Notes: a model not told the origin generated them from the sequence alone. Positions 7,951 to 17,712 are shown, counted from the first letter of the stretch. The stretch is DNA of 64,000 nucleotides from an uncultured bacterium (GCA_943788505.1 CALSQR010000001.1:620001-684000), one strand, 5' to 3'. Numbers and translations are program-made.

Positions 7951-10164
7951 ATGCAGAAGGCTACCGCTATGCTTTTTGTGCTGTTGGCAGTTACGACGCT
8001 TGCCACAGCACAAGAAACAGACGTCCCCTCTATTGAAGCCACGTTCGCTGATGATTCTCCACGCATAGATGGTCGTCTCGATGACGCCGTCTGGTCTCGA
8101 ATCATGCCAATGACGGATTTCGTCCAGCGCTGGCCGAACGAGGGTCAAGATCCCACAGAAGACTCATGGGCTAAAGTCGCATATGACCGTGATAACCTGT
8201 ACTTCGCCTTTCAGTTTTCTGACAAAGAGCCAGAACTGATCCGCGCCAAAAATATGGAGCGAGGTGGTCGCAATGATCGCGATGATCACGCCTATATCGG
8301 GATCGACACTTTTCTTGATGGTCGTAATGCCTTCCTATTCGAAATGAATGCGTTGGGCACCCAGGACGATGCCCTTATCGCCGACGAACACATGACGATC
8401 GACTCCTATTCTTGGGATGCCGTATTCGAAAGCGAAACACAAATCAACGATAAAGGATGGTCGATGGAAGTGAGAATTCCATTCCGGCAGCTTCGATTCC
8501 CTGAGGGCGATGATCTGACCTTCGGTCTGTTCATGAGACGAACAGTCAACCGGAAAAATGAAATCCAGAACTGGCCGCTTATCCCTCTTACATACGGATC
8601 AGGCTATTCCGATGACATGAAGACGGTTTCTAGATATGGACGCTTGACGGGCATAAAGAACATCCGTCGAGGCAAGAACATCGAACTCAAGCCTTATATC
8701 ATCTCTGGAGCTCAGAAAGTCCGTCCTGACCTTCAGATCAAGGATACGGAGTCAGATAGCAACATTGACGCAGGATTTGACCTCAAATATGGCCTGACAT
8801 CCAACTTGACGTTGGATTTCACTATGAACACTGACTTTGCTCAGGTCGAGGCTGACAACACTCAAATAAATCTGACACGATTCAGCCTGTTCTTTCCCGA
8901 AAAGCGTGAGTTTTTCCTAGAGCGCTCAGGAATTTTCGAGCATGGAGATTCTCGTCGCACTCAGACTTTCTTTTCTCGACGAATTGGACTCACTGAATCA
9001 ATTCTTGCGGGCGCACGAATGACCGGTCAAGTTGGACGATTCAACGTGGGTGTTCTCAACATTGAAACAGGTCCAGACGAAGGCAATATTGGCGATAAAC
9101 TCGGCCGCATTTTCGGAGAGGAATCAGCCAATAATGCTGTTGCACGGCTCCAGACTAATTTCGGACGTCGAGGATCAGCAGGGATAATTCTTACCAGTTA
9201 TGACCGTGGGGAAGACTGGAATCGCGCCGTTGGTTTTGACGTGCGACAGCGTTTTGGTTCTGCTAGTAGTGCCGATGTCTGGTTTACCAGCGTTTCGGAC
9301 AGCAATCCAGACAAAGATGACTGGGCAGGTAGCGCCGCCGTTAGCTATCGAAATGACATTTATGGTGCATCCCTGTCCTACACGAGTGTTGGAGAGAACT
9401 ATGCCCCAGCACTCGGCTTTGTGAGGCGCCGGGACATGAGGCAAAGCATCGGTACTGTTACGTACAGTCCATACTTCGACAAGGGCCCATTTCGCCAGAT
9501 GACCTATCACACTATGGGAATCCACACCGATGGTCAAGATGGAGAGCTGCAGTCATGGTCTGTAAACAACAGCGTAGGGTTCACTTCCCGGGAGCGCGAT
9601 AATGTCCGTTTCTCCTTCAGCCGAGAGTTTGATCGTCTTGAGCGCTCGTTTTACATCAGACCAGATGCCGAGATCGTCTCCAATGACTATACGTTTAACC
9701 GCGTCGGAATTAGCCTGACCTCTGATCCGGGTCGTAAGTTTTCAGGTACGCTCAGCGGCGAAACGGGAGGCTTCTATGGTGGAAACCGTACAGACATGCG
9801 TGCAACAGCCGGTTATCGTCAATCTAAGCACCTCACGTTGGGCGGCGGGTTGAGTAGGAATAGTGTTGATCTTCCCATCGACAATGGAAACTTTAGTGCT
9901 ATTACGGCTTCGCTGGACATTCTGGCTAGCGTTTCTCGCAAGTTGTTCGCCAAGGCGCTCATCCAGACAGATAACTTCTCTCGGGACATCAACGCCAACA
10001 TTCGCATTGACTGGATCCATACGCCAGGCTCAGACCTGTTCCTGGTGATCAACACCTCCTATCACGTGACAGATGACAATGAAATGCTCTTCGACCCGCG
10101 CGCCAATTATGTGATGAACAGCAACATTGGTATCGCTAAGCTTACCTATCTGATCCTGCTTTAA
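7951..10164 (+). CDS. DUF5916 outer-membrane protein with CBM9-like N-terminal domain
   Basis: 737 residues from the ATG at 7951; the longer frame beginning at 7864 adds 29 residues ahead of what is clearly a signal peptide (MQKATAMLFVLLAVTTLATAQ). After it comes a carbohydrate-binding-module-9-like domain (about residues 25-220: 'IDGRLDDAVWSR...DNLYFAFQFSDKEPELIRAK... DGWSMEVRIPFRQLRFP'), then a beta-barrel region with 'LTSNLTLDFTMNTDFAQVEADNTQINLTRFSLFFPEKREFFLE', the hallmark of DUF5916. The end (KLTYLILL) fits an outer-membrane strand. Members are common in Bacteroidota and Gemmatimonadota and often lie near peptidases; the function is not established. Lies between two tRNA genes. Confidence 0.88.
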   Translation: MQKATAMLFVLLAVTTLATAQETDVPSIEATFADDSPRIDGRLDDAVWSRIMPMTDFVQRWPNEGQDPTEDSWAKVAYDRDNLYFAFQFSDKEPELIRAKNMERGGRNDRDDHAYIGIDTFLDGRNAFLFEMNALGTQDDALIADEHMTIDSYSWDAVFESETQINDKGWSMEVRIPFRQLRFPEGDDLTFGLFMRRTVNRKNEIQNWPLIPLTYGSGYSDDMKTVSRYGRLTGIKNIRRGKNIELKPYIISGAQKVRPDLQIKDTESDSNIDAGFDLKYGLTSNLTLDFTMNTDFAQVEADNTQINLTRFSLFFPEKREFFLERSGIFEHGDSRRTQTFFSRRIGLTESILAGARMTGQVGRFNVGVLNIETGPDEGNIGDKLGRIFGEESANNAVARLQTNFGRRGSAGIILTSYDRGEDWNRAVGFDVRQRFGSASSADVWFTSVSDSNPDKDDWAGSAAVSYRNDIYGASLSYTSVGENYAPALGFVRRRDMRQSIGTVTYSPYFDKGPFRQMTYHTMGIHTDGQDGELQSWSVNNSVGFTSRERDNVRFSFSREFDRLERSFYIRPDAEIVSNDYTFNRVGISLTSDPGRKFSGTLSGETGGFYGGNRTDMRATAGYRQSKHLTLGGGLSRNSVDLPIDNGNFSAITASLDILASVSRKLFAKALIQTDNFSRDINANIRIDWIHTPGSDLFLVINTSYHVTDDNEMLFDPRANYVMNSNIGIAKLTYLILL

Positions 10165-10358
10165 ACAATAGGAGCGGTAGGTTTTCCCGCGTTCCTCCCC
10201 GTCCGCTAAACGGACATTCATTGATATAACCCATATATAAAGCCGCATCGGGCCTAAATGTGAGTCACGATTGGGCTGTAGAATTCACTTTTGCACCCCA
10301 ATTTTAGGTCTCTCAGAAATGTAATTTACTTTTCTCGTTGAAAACCCCGCTAAGAGGG

Positions 10359-10389
10359 TTGTCCCACCTGAAAAATCATTTTATCTTTG
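10359..10389 (+). promoter_or_regulatory. Bacteroidota-type promoter for tRNA-Asn
   Basis: TTG at 10359-10361, a 20-base spacer and TATCTTTG at 10382-10389 match the TTG / TANNTTTG consensus used by the main sigma factor of Bacteroidota. It lies 23 bases before tRNA-Asn, a fitting distance. Confidence 0.7.
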
Positions 10390-10412
10390 CGACCGCTTCC
10401 AATGCGAGACCT

Positions 10413-10484
10413 TCCTCGGTAGCTCAGTGGTAGAGCATGCGGCTGTTAACCGCAGGGTCGTAGGTTCAAATCCTACCCGGGGAG
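10413..10484 (+). tRNA. tRNA-Asn (anticodon GTT)
   Basis: 72 bases without CCA. The acceptor arms TCCTCGG and CCGGGGA pair (one G-T wobble), the discriminator is G as expected for asparagine. The anticodon stem TGCGG/CCGCA encloses CTGTTAA, anticodon GTT at 10445-10447. D-arm AGCTCAGTGGTAGAGC and T-loop GGTTCAAATCC are standard. Confidence 0.97.
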
Positions 10485-10490
10485 CGAAGA

Positions 10491-10527
10491 ACGGGAGATC
10501 GGCATCAGCCGGTCTCCCGTTTTGTTA
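10491..10527 (+). terminator. Rho-independent terminator after tRNA-Asn
   Basis: ACGGGAGA (10491-10498) pairs with TCTCCCGT (10513-10520), with an inner CGGC/GCCG stem, and is followed by TTTGTTATTT. It begins seven bases after the tRNA. Confidence 0.85.
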
Positions 10528-10657
10528 TTTAGAAGCCCGACCATTTCAGAAGAAATAATCAGTCGTAGAGATCAGCGAAAGCTATCCGGGTAGTCTTTTC
10601 TCAATATCGAATGCTCACGGTCCATGATAATTACCCGGATCCGACATGTTTATGTTT

Positions 10658-11430
10658 CTACGTAGCTATATCGGACGAAGCAACAATAACATTTCGATAG
10701 AACCGAATTGCTTTTTCTAGATTCTCTAAGCTCATTCGTTTGTTCACTCCGTGGATTCGTTTGGAATCAGGTACATCCAATAAGATCGGTGTGATCTTGA
10801 AAATGGACGAAGTGACACTTGAATAGTGTCTTGAGTCGGTCCGAGCAATCATGAGAGCTGGAACGGGCACCGCATCCGGATGCACCACAAGGAGTTGGTC
10901 CCTAATCACTCCATATTCTGGCGTCTCCGTCGGGGACAAAGCAGATGGTTCGGACGCCCCCTCCAAAAGCATCACTTGTACTCGATCATCGCTCACGATG
11001 CCTTGAAGCTCACTCACTACGCCTTCGACCGTATCGCCGGGACGAATTCGTGCATTAAAGAGTGCCCGGGCTGACGGTGGTAAGATATTCACTTTCGTAC
11101 CGGCTTCAATAATCGTCGGGGCGAGGGTGGTCCGAACCAATGCATTCGTAGATGGTCCCTTTTCAAACTGGTTGATGACCGTACGACATCCATATGAGCC
11201 GCTAAAACGATAGGCGCAAGCGATGGGTTTGTACCCCTCCATTCAAAAAGAAGGCTGAAGTCGCCCACCCGCTCCAACCTCCGGCAACATATCGGCCGGC
11301 CCTCTTGGTCCTTGCTGCACCACGCCTGTCTGCGAACCAGTTTCAGCCCCAAAAAAAGTTCGCACTAGAAGCACGCAAAGAAGGATCACGAGGATCGATA
11401 CGAATCCAGAAATAAAATGAGCACCTTCAT
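10658..11430 (-). pseudogene. Decayed M20-family peptidase (CPS1-like)
   Basis: Two overlapping minus-strand frames together give a broken M20 metallopeptidase. The upstream part has a membrane-anchor-like stretch (FVSILVILLCVLLV, about 11370-11420, in another frame) and 'LLFEWRGTNPSLAPIVLAAHMDVV', which carries the first metal-binding His and Asp of M20 enzymes. The downstream part (10658-11150) reads 'KVNILPPSARALFNARIRPGDT' and 'TDSRHYSSVTSSIFKITPILL', the C-terminal half of the catalytic domain. Between them roughly 250 residues, including the central metal ligands and most of the dimerisation domain, are missing, and at least two frame changes are needed. It cannot encode an active peptidase. 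Confidence 0.8.
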
Positions 11431-11694
11431 GGGGTCGACCAAGTTCGAAAATGAAGCCGTGCCCCAGTCAGCTTTCTACCCAGAGGAAGAGCGACCAATG
11501 ATGGCCTTGGAACCGCCGCTTGGTTGTCCGCCATCGAGGCACAAATCGTACTAAGGATAATGACGCTCCGATATATTAAGACCAATGCGGGGGATGCGTG
11601 CATCCACCTGTCTGGTTCAGACAGGATCAATCACCCATTGGACCGATCCTCTTCACGGCAGGTCGTGCCGATGGAGGACCGGTCCGTATCGGGT

Positions 11695-13116
11695 TTAGTG
11701 CCGGCTACGCGTTCTGACGCCATCTCCGCCAACAGAAGCATTCTTGCTTCCGCGGCCTGGATGGCCACCACTCGCGCTCTGACTGCGCCCTTTATTTCCA
11801 TTTCGGCTGCCACCATTGTTCGGATTGGAGCGACCTGAACGACCAGAACCTCCAGAACGGCCGTTACCAGAACGACCACTTCGTCCTCGACCACCGCCGT
11901 TTGAGCCACCGCCAGATCGGCCGTTCGAGCGAGCACTGTCGCGACCAGATGAATCCGTTGAGTCGCTGAAATCAGGAGCAAATCCATCGGCTGTCAAACG
12001 GACGATCTTTGATCCGATCATTCGCTCTGTAGCACGGAGCCATCCAATGTCTTTGCCTGTCACAAAGGTGTACGCCATCCCTTCAGCTTCCGAACGACCG
12101 GTTCGTCCAATACGATGCGTATAGGCCTGAGGTGTATTAGGAACGTCGTAGTTGATGACGTGAGATACCTTTTCGACATCGATACCACGGGCTGCGATAT
12201 CTGTGGCTACGAGAATATCAAAGTTGCCATCCCTGAAGCCCTGCATAGCTCGATCACGCTGCGCCTGGGACATGTTTCCCTGCAAAGCAATACTGCGATG
12301 TCCCTCGTTGCTCAATCGCTTTGCTAACCGTTTAGCACGGTGCTTCGTTCGCGTGAAAATGATAGCTGTATGACAGTCCTCCATGCCAAGAAGGTGATTC
12401 AGAAGATTGTCTTTCTGGCCTTCTCCAATGCTGTACAGACCATGGTCGATGGTCGAAGCCGGAGCTTGGTCGGCTAGTTCGATAACAAAGGGATCATTGA
12501 GAATCTCGTCAGCCAAGCGACGAATGTCCCTAGGCATCGTAGCAGAAAACAGTAGGTTTTGGCGCTTCGCTGGAATACGGGAAAGGATGCGTCGAATGTC
12601 AGGCAGGAATCCCATGTCGAACATGTGATCAGCCTCATCAAGGACGAGAGTATCTAGTTCGTCCAGGCGAAGATGTCCCTGCTGCATTAGATCGAGAACC
12701 CTGCCCGGGCAACCGACAATAATGTCAGGACGGCGGCGAACGTTGGAGATCTGACGACCCATCGACGTTCCGCCGTAAATCGTCATGAGTGAAACACGTG
12801 TATGCTGCGACAGAAGAAGAATCTCCTCCGCAATCTGATTAGCTAATTCACGCGTAGGCGCAAGAATCAATGCACTCGTGTGGCGCGGGCGAAATCGTAA
12901 AATGGAATCGATGAGGGGTAATGCGAAAGCAGCCGTTTTTCCGGTGCCTGTCTGGGCAAGGCCCAACACATCACGTCCTTCCTGAGCTGGCGCGATGGCT
13001 TCGGCTTGAATTGGACGAGGTTCGGAGAATCCGGCATCCTGTATGCCGCGCATGATGTCCTTGTGGAGTCCGAACCTAGTAAACCCGTTCGAAAGATTGT
13101 TATTGCTGGTAGTCAT
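11695..13116 (-). CDS. DEAD-box ATP-dependent RNA helicase (RhlE/CsdA-like)
   Basis: 473 residues. Unwinds RNA duplexes using ATP; acts in ribosome assembly, RNA decay or cold adaptation. Motifs in order: Q motif 'EPRPIQAEAI', I 'AQTGTGKT', Ia 'PTRELANQI', II 'DEAD', III 'SAT', then 'IIFTRTKHRAKRLAKRL', V 'ATDIAARGID' and VI 'HRIGRTGR'. After residue 385 the chain becomes a low-complexity Gly/Ser/Arg/Asn tail, typical of helicases that bind RNA through a disordered basic end. Preceded by a long untranslated stretch (13117-13517), which in other bacteria often goes with cold-shock control, but no such element was identified here. Confidence 0.95.
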   Translation of the reverse strand: MTTSNNNLSNGFTRFGLHKDIMRGIQDAGFSEPRPIQAEAIAPAQEGRDVLGLAQTGTGKTAAFALPLIDSILRFRPRHTSALILAPTRELANQIAEEILLLSQHTRVSLMTIYGGTSMGRQISNVRRRPDIIVGCPGRVLDLMQQGHLRLDELDTLVLDEADHMFDMGFLPDIRRILSRIPAKRQNLLFSATMPRDIRRLADEILNDPFVIELADQAPASTIDHGLYSIGEGQKDNLLNHLLGMEDCHTAIIFTRTKHRAKRLAKRLSNEGHRSIALQGNMSQAQRDRAMQGFRDGNFDILVATDIAARGIDVEKVSHVINYDVPNTPQAYTHRIGRTGRSEAEGMAYTFVTGKDIGWLRATERMIGSKIVRLTADGFAPDFSDSTDSSGRDSARSNGRSGGGSNGGGRGRSGRSGNGRSGGSGRSGRSNPNNGGSRNGNKGRSQSASGGHPGRGSKNASVGGDGVRTRSRH

Positions 13117-13517
13117 GTAAGATGAAGTTGCCGCACTGGACCGAGAAGATCATTCGATTCCGTGGCAACTCCATCACAAGAAAGACTTTTAGGTCTCTCA
13201 TACGTGGTTCTGCCATACTGCTGGAAACGATCCAGACAGGCGTAATCGCTGCTTCGGTGTCCCGACGACGTTATAATGCGACGAGGACGTCCGGTTGTAC
13301 GGTGAGTGTTCCAACCCGTACAACAGAGAGGGGCAAGAGAAGAAATAAGCGGCGATAACTCCTAGTAATGACTGCCGGCTAATGAGCCGGTTCGCTCATC
13401 GACCTGAAAATGAATGGTCGACGCGACGGGAGTGCTGCTGTCTGCCCGGGAAGGCAGGTAGCCGAAATGTGCCGCTTGAATGTCATGACTCCAGAAAATG
13501 TTCCTTGTACTGACTTC
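13117..13517. other. Intergenic stretch upstream of the helicase gene
   Basis: About 400 bases between the helicase start and the end of the DoxX gene, which is transcribed toward it. A 78-codon plus-strand frame (13122-13358) has an Arg/Thr-rich, unstructured translation and was not accepted. The part next to 13116 probably holds the helicase promoter and leader. Confidence 0.4.
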
Positions 13518-13943
13518 CTAGTTCTTTCCTTCGCTTTTTTTGGACGCAATCCACGCATCCACACTGTATTTACCTGGACCAGTAAACAGGAATGCAATGA
13601 GAACCATCATATTTTTGAACGAATGGCCCGGCGTACCTTGACCAGAGGCAATGTGGCCCGTCCAGGCAACAAACATTGTCACGGCCAAAATGATTGACAT
13701 AGGTGCAAAGAGGAAACCGAGAGCGATCATCAGCGCAGCAATGGATTCAGCAAAAGCAGCCATGAAACCCCAGAATACTGGTAGGAAATCGATCCCAAAT
13801 CGTGACATCGCGCCACCCAGGCCCTCCCATCGTTCAGGTCCACCCATAATTTTGTCCCAACCGTGGTAATAAAGGAATCCGATTCCCATTCCAATGCGGG
13901 CGATGAGTAGTCCAATGTCAAGGTGCTTGTAAAGGCGTTGCAT
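13518..13943 (-). CDS. DoxX family membrane protein
   Basis: 141 residues with four predicted membrane helices. The start 'MQRLYKHLDIGLLIARIGMGIGFLYYHGWDKIMGG' and the later 'AAFAESIAALMIALGFLFAPMSIILAVTMFVAWTGHI' are the standard DoxX pattern (helix 1 with a conserved R-x-G, H/Y-G, then a glycine-rich helix pair). Family members are small quinone- or redox-associated inner-membrane proteins; the precise role here is unknown. It ends in a lysine-rich tail. Single gene, transcribed alone. Confidence 0.88.
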   Translation of the reverse strand: MQRLYKHLDIGLLIARIGMGIGFLYYHGWDKIMGGPERWEGLGGAMSRFGIDFLPVFWGFMAAFAESIAALMIALGFLFAPMSIILAVTMFVAWTGHIASGQGTPGHSFKNMMVLIAFLFTGPGKYSVDAWIASKKSEGKN

Positions 13944-14135
13944 ACGGCTTCGGTGTCTTCTTCTAGTTTTGGCCTCTGAGAGTTAGTTGGACGCCGGGCA
14001 CCTCAACAGATTCCGTTAGGTCTAGAGTACGCCTATATGACAACTCAATTCACAGTTTATCATTTAGGACGTCGCAATGGAAAGATGTCCTTTTCAGGCC
14101 GCCGGAATATCCGCTACTAATCTTGAATTCAACCA

Positions 14136-14594
14136 CTAATTACGAACCAAGCGAATCACTTGAGTAGCTGCAACTGCAGGTTGTCCTTGCAAAGTGAAGT
14201 CGAATTCGGCATCCATGCGTGTCAGTGTCGCTACGCCCCCGTCCAGCTGAAACTGATATTGCACAGTTGGACGTCCTTCCTCTACAGGGTCTGATGTAAA
14301 AAAACTGCCACTGACGCTAAGCTGAGCGTCCCATTCATCATGGAAGTCACCAAAATCGACCCACGTACGAGCACCTCCTCCAGCGAGCACTGTCATTCTG
14401 GTTTCTCCCCCGAGGGCAATAATGTCGACTACCTGAGACGAATTCGCATTGTTTGTAAACATGTGAGAAGACGCCTTCCAACTTCCAACAAAGTCTTCTG
14501 CGCTAACAGGGTCATCAGATGAAGATGTTGAATCACAACCGGTAAGTACGACCGCAACCATTAACAGAAGAAAAAGGCGGGATAAGTAGAACAT
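14136..14594 (-). CDS. Small lipocalin-like lipoprotein
   Basis: 152 residues. Lipobox 'VVLTGC' near residue 20, followed by an Asp/Ser linker typical of Bacteroidota surface lipoproteins. The mature part begins 'DFVGSWKASSHMFTN' and continues as alternating beta strands ('VQYQFQLDGGVATLTRMDAEFDFTLQ'), the general pattern of lipocalin-like or DUF4488-type barrels. No residue pattern points to a ligand. It stands alone between a DoxX gene and a repeat-containing gap. Confidence 0.65.
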   Translation of the reverse strand: MFYLSRLFLLLMVAVVLTGCDSTSSSDDPVSAEDFVGSWKASSHMFTNNANSSQVVDIIALGGETRMTVLAGGGARTWVDFGDFHDEWDAQLSVSGSFFTSDPVEEGRPTVQYQFQLDGGVATLTRMDAEFDFTLQGQPAVAATQVIRLVRN

Positions 14595-14782
14595 GATTAT
14601 TACTCGGCTGATGAATAGTTCGCTGGCATTGGCTCATCAATGTACTTGCGCTTCCGCAGCCAATCCCCTCTCATAGGTATTGAATTGGCTGAAGGAGACA
14701 TTCGATACTAAGTAATATTAAAGACTTACGCCGGATTATGTTGATGCCGGAGCTATCTATCATTTGCAGAAGAGCAGCTTCA

Positions 14783-14818
14783 ACTGTCTATATCTAGATC
14801 ACTGTCTATATCTAGATC
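14783..14818. repeat. Tandem duplication of an 18-base unit
   Basis: Two perfect copies of ACTGTCTATATCTAGATC stand head to tail. The unit contains the palindrome TCTAGA. It lies in a 367-base gap (14595-14961) that otherwise shows no gene. Confidence 0.85.
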
Positions 14819-14961
14819 TATGTGCAAATGCGAAAATCGACCACAAACATCGGCAACAGCATCGAAACATAGGCTAATAGGTCCCATGGATCGAACACCG
14901 AACCGCACAACTCCCAGAAGGGTCGCAATCAGTGCATGTAGAAATAGTACACAAAATGCCT

Positions 14962-16179
14962 CTAAGCGGCTAGGGCTGCATCTGACGGCTGCTTCTTCAT
15001 CCAGAAATGCAGGACCGTAAAGAGAACAATTAAGATGGCAGGGAAAAGAACCATGGTTCCTAAAGTAGCTTGTCCTGCTACCAATTCTAATTCGTCCCCT
15101 GTAAACCCTGCAGCCATTCCGGCGGCGCGGTCACCATCGATCCATCCACCGATGATTGGCTGGAAGATCGAGGTTGAGAACATTCCAACTGCTCCAACAA
15201 TAGACATGCCCAAGGCGCCACTCTTCGGAATTTTGTCGGCAACAAAACCGATCATGTTTGGCCAGAAATAAGCAATTCCCAACGCATAAACGATGGCTGC
15301 TACGTACGCCATAGCCCCTGTTTGGGTGCTGAATAGATAGACTCCGATGGTGGCAAGTACAGCCGACCCAAGCAATACTCCAGTTTGACTGAATTTGCCA
15401 ACTACATCTCCTCCAAAATACCTAGCTACAGCCATGAGACCTGTTACAAGTGCTAAAATCAGCATCGGCTGAGCACCACTCTTCGACAAAATGAGACCAA
15501 CCCACTGTTGTGGTCCGAACTCAGAGATTGCGGTTAACGCCATACAAGCAAAAATGAATAGGAACAGAGGAGAAAGCATCGCCTGGAAATTCTTCGACAC
15601 AGAAGTCGACTCGGCCTCTTTAGCTGCCGGGAAAGTCTGACCCCAAAAGAGATAGGCGTAAATCAACGTTGGAATCATAATCATCCAAATCTGAGCCTGC
15701 CATCCGAATCCAAAATCAGTCATGAATTTCGACACCAGTGCGCCTATCACGATTCCACCTGGAAACCACATATGGAAGCGGTTCATCATGGTGCTCATCT
15801 TGACGCCTTCGTACGTGTCGGCGATCATCGGATTACATGCCGCTTCAGTACATCCATTTCCGAGGCCGATCAGCAATGTGGAGATCAAAAGCCCAATGAA
15901 GCTGCCAGAGTAAATGGTCATTACGATTCCGACCGCATGGGCCAAGAACGCAAATTGCATGATCTTTTTCGGTCCCACGGTGTGATAAACAAGACCTCCA
16001 ATTACCATAGAAATTGGGAATCCTAGAAACCACATAGAGTTAATCCACCCTAACTGCTCGGCAGAAAAGCTTAACTCAGTTCCCAATTGGCCAAGAATAC
16101 CGGCTCGAATACTAAATGAGAGAGCAGTTGTTATTAGTGCAAAACAACTTCCGTAAAAAAGTCGACGATCGTTATTCAT
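14962..16179 (-). CDS. MFS transporter
   Basis: 405 residues from the ATG at 16179; the frame extends to 16272 but those 31 extra residues are Cys/Pro-rich and precede the first membrane helix. Twelve hydrophobic segments are visible, starting 'RLFYGSCFALITTALSFSIRAGILGQLG'. 'LLIGLGNGCTEAACNPMIADTY' and 'WFPGGIVIGALV' follow the FucP / nucleoside-proton symporter style, pointing to a sugar or nucleoside-like substrate, though the substrate cannot be read from sequence. A 69-residue membrane protein gene lies upstream (16326-16535), 146 bases away, on the same strand. Confidence 0.85.
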   Translation of the reverse strand: MNNDRRLFYGSCFALITTALSFSIRAGILGQLGTELSFSAEQLGWINSMWFLGFPISMVIGGLVYHTVGPKKIMQFAFLAHAVGIVMTIYSGSFIGLLISTLLIGLGNGCTEAACNPMIADTYEGVKMSTMMNRFHMWFPGGIVIGALVSKFMTDFGFGWQAQIWMIMIPTLIYAYLFWGQTFPAAKEAESTSVSKNFQAMLSPLFLFIFACMALTAISEFGPQQWVGLILSKSGAQPMLILALVTGLMAVARYFGGDVVGKFSQTGVLLGSAVLATIGVYLFSTQTGAMAYVAAIVYALGIAYFWPNMIGFVADKIPKSGALGMSIVGAVGMFSTSIFQPIIGGWIDGDRAAGMAAGFTGDELELVAGQATLGTMVLFPAILIVLFTVLHFWMKKQPSDAALAA

Positions 16180-16325
16180 GAGCGTATTGGCTACGTGGGG
16201 TGTAAGACTTGGACAAAGTGCTATGCAAACAGCCTTAAACCGATTGCACGGAAAAGAAAAGGGCTCTCTCACTCATAAACAAGAAGTGGGTACATCTTGA
16301 TGACAGAATAGAATCCTTCTCCTTT

Positions 16326-16535
16326 CTAATCATTCCGCTTCTGTTGTCGACTTAGCTTCTCATACTGAAAATAGGATCCGATTGTTGATGCAATGGCTAC
16401 CAAGATCAAAAACAGGAAAATGGGTTCTTTGACAGGCGACGTCAAATAAAAGTATAGCATCACAATCACTAACCCGATGCCCAAGAGCAGAGAGCTCAAT
16501 GATCCGTGTTTAAAGGGATTTCCAAAGTCTGCCAT
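16326..16535 (-). CDS. Small two-helix membrane protein
   Basis: 69 residues. Two hydrophobic stretches (LLLGIGLVIVMLYFYLTS and EPIFLFLILVAIASTIGSYF) joined by a short polar turn, with a basic C-terminus (KLSRQQKRND) that probably stays in the cytoplasm. No family was recognised. It could be cotranscribed with the MFS gene downstream. Confidence 0.55.
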   Translation of the reverse strand: MADFGNPFKHGSLSSLLLGIGLVIVMLYFYLTSPVKEPIFLFLILVAIASTIGSYFQYEKLSRQQKRND

Positions 16536-16591
16536 ATTTTTTAGCTCAGAGAATGTGTAAATACACGAGGGGGCATCCCTCTATCTAGAAT

Positions 16592-17110
16592 TCATCGCTC
16601 AACAAGATCGATGAGCCAAATATCGCCATCCGTCTCTCTGAAGGCATAGTACAACGTTGAATCTTTCAACCGAGCATTACTACTAACATGGCTACTGAGC
16701 GGTAAAGAGAGAACCATTCGGGCAGTCCCGTCAGCGGCCGATACTGAAAATAATCAAGTTTCATTATTCTGCACATCAATTACTTCCGCATATAAGAAGG
16801 CAGCATCATCGGAGCGGAAGACCGCTCATTGTCGCAGAAATCCGAATATCGCGAAGAGATCAGTGGCAGGAGTATTAGACAATATATCCCCACCAAACTG
16901 ATACAAATCACGAACTACCTCCGGATTGCTCCACGTTCCCGTTTTGTCTCGCTGAACGATATCCTTCGTGTTAGCAGCCTCCAGAGCAGTCGCAACTTCG
17001 CTCGCTATGCGAATTGCATCCTCAAGTCAAAGTGGTCCCTCATTAATTTTAGCATCAAGGGTCTATCCCTGGATAAACTCCCCGGTTGTGAGGCCATCAT
17101 TCCTGCGATA
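16592..17110 (-). pseudogene. Remnant of a Ser/Thr kinase with C-terminal beta-propeller
   Basis: No intact frame. Read on the minus strand with frame changes, 16950-17060 gives 'TLDAKINEGPL' and 'DAIRIASEVATALEAANTKDIVQRD', closely matching the segment just before and at the catalytic HRD loop of bacterial Ser/Thr kinases; the H is now Q. The sequence then jumps to a propeller-like end: 'VFRSDDAAFLYAEVIDVQN', a stop or frameshift near 16755, and 'LFSVSAADGTARMV...GDIWLIDLVE' before the stop at 16592. Kinases with such TolB-like ends are common in this lineage. At least two stops, one frameshift and an internal deletion show it is dead. Confidence 0.65.
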
Positions 17111-17133
17111 AAGATAAGTTGCCGCTTGCACCT

Positions 17134-17547
17134 TCAATTCAGACTTGCGAACACGCTAGATAGCAAAGTGCGCTGCTCTTTGGACAAGGAGGTAAGCAAT
17201 TCCGAAGAAACGTGATCTACCGTAGTTGAGGCGTCTCGATAGATTGATGCCCCTGAGTCAGACAGTTTAACCAAGCTCATTCTTGCGTCGCGTACGTTTG
17301 ACTCCTTGTGCACTAAACCGATCTTCTCCATCGGTGCAAGCATTCTGGTGACACCTGACGCCGATAGGCCTACTAAACGCGCAAGTTCAATACGAGGAAG
17401 CATCGATGCGGGGCTTTGCGAAAGGTGATGCAGCACTTGGTATTCGGAAAAACTAATACCATGGATGCTGAGATTCGCATCCATGCGCTTTACCGCTGCA
17501 CTGTTGAAGGTGACAAGGTTGATAAAAAGAGTACTTGAGGATTCCAT
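17134..17547 (-). CDS. MarR-family transcriptional regulator
   Basis: 137 residues. Winged-helix DNA-binding domain: 'SFSEYQVLHHLSQSP...RIELARLVGLSASGVTRMLAPMEKIGLVHKESNVRDARMSLVKLSDSG', with the recognition helix in 'LSASGVTRMLAPME' and the wing containing the usual D-x-R. The flanking helices form the dimer interface. MarR proteins normally repress a neighbouring efflux or catabolic gene; here the neighbours are two pseudogenes, so its target may be lost or elsewhere. Confidence 0.9.
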   Translation of the reverse strand: MESSSTLFINLVTFNSAAVKRMDANLSIHGISFSEYQVLHHLSQSPASMLPRIELARLVGLSASGVTRMLAPMEKIGLVHKESNVRDARMSLVKLSDSGASIYRDASTTVDHVSSELLTSLSKEQRTLLSSVFASLN

Positions 17548-17712
17548 GATACACTTTGTTGATTTATGCTTGAGCTATCAAGTACCCATCAACAATCTGT
17601 AACACCTAATTTCCATCCAAAACGTTTTAAAACTGGTTGTTTCACGTAGCTGAGTTAGCACGTAATCAGCGTCCTGCACCTTGCACTTTTGCCAATCTTC
17701 AATGCACTCCAA

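Noticed and set aside
11427-11630. 67-codon minus-strand frame after the helicase gene
   Set aside because: No family features, and it lies in the gap next to the M20 pseudogene; composition looks random.
13122-13358. 78-codon plus-strand frame upstream of the helicase
   Set aside because: Arg/Thr-rich, no domain, no neighbour coupling; probably a shadow of the helicase leader.
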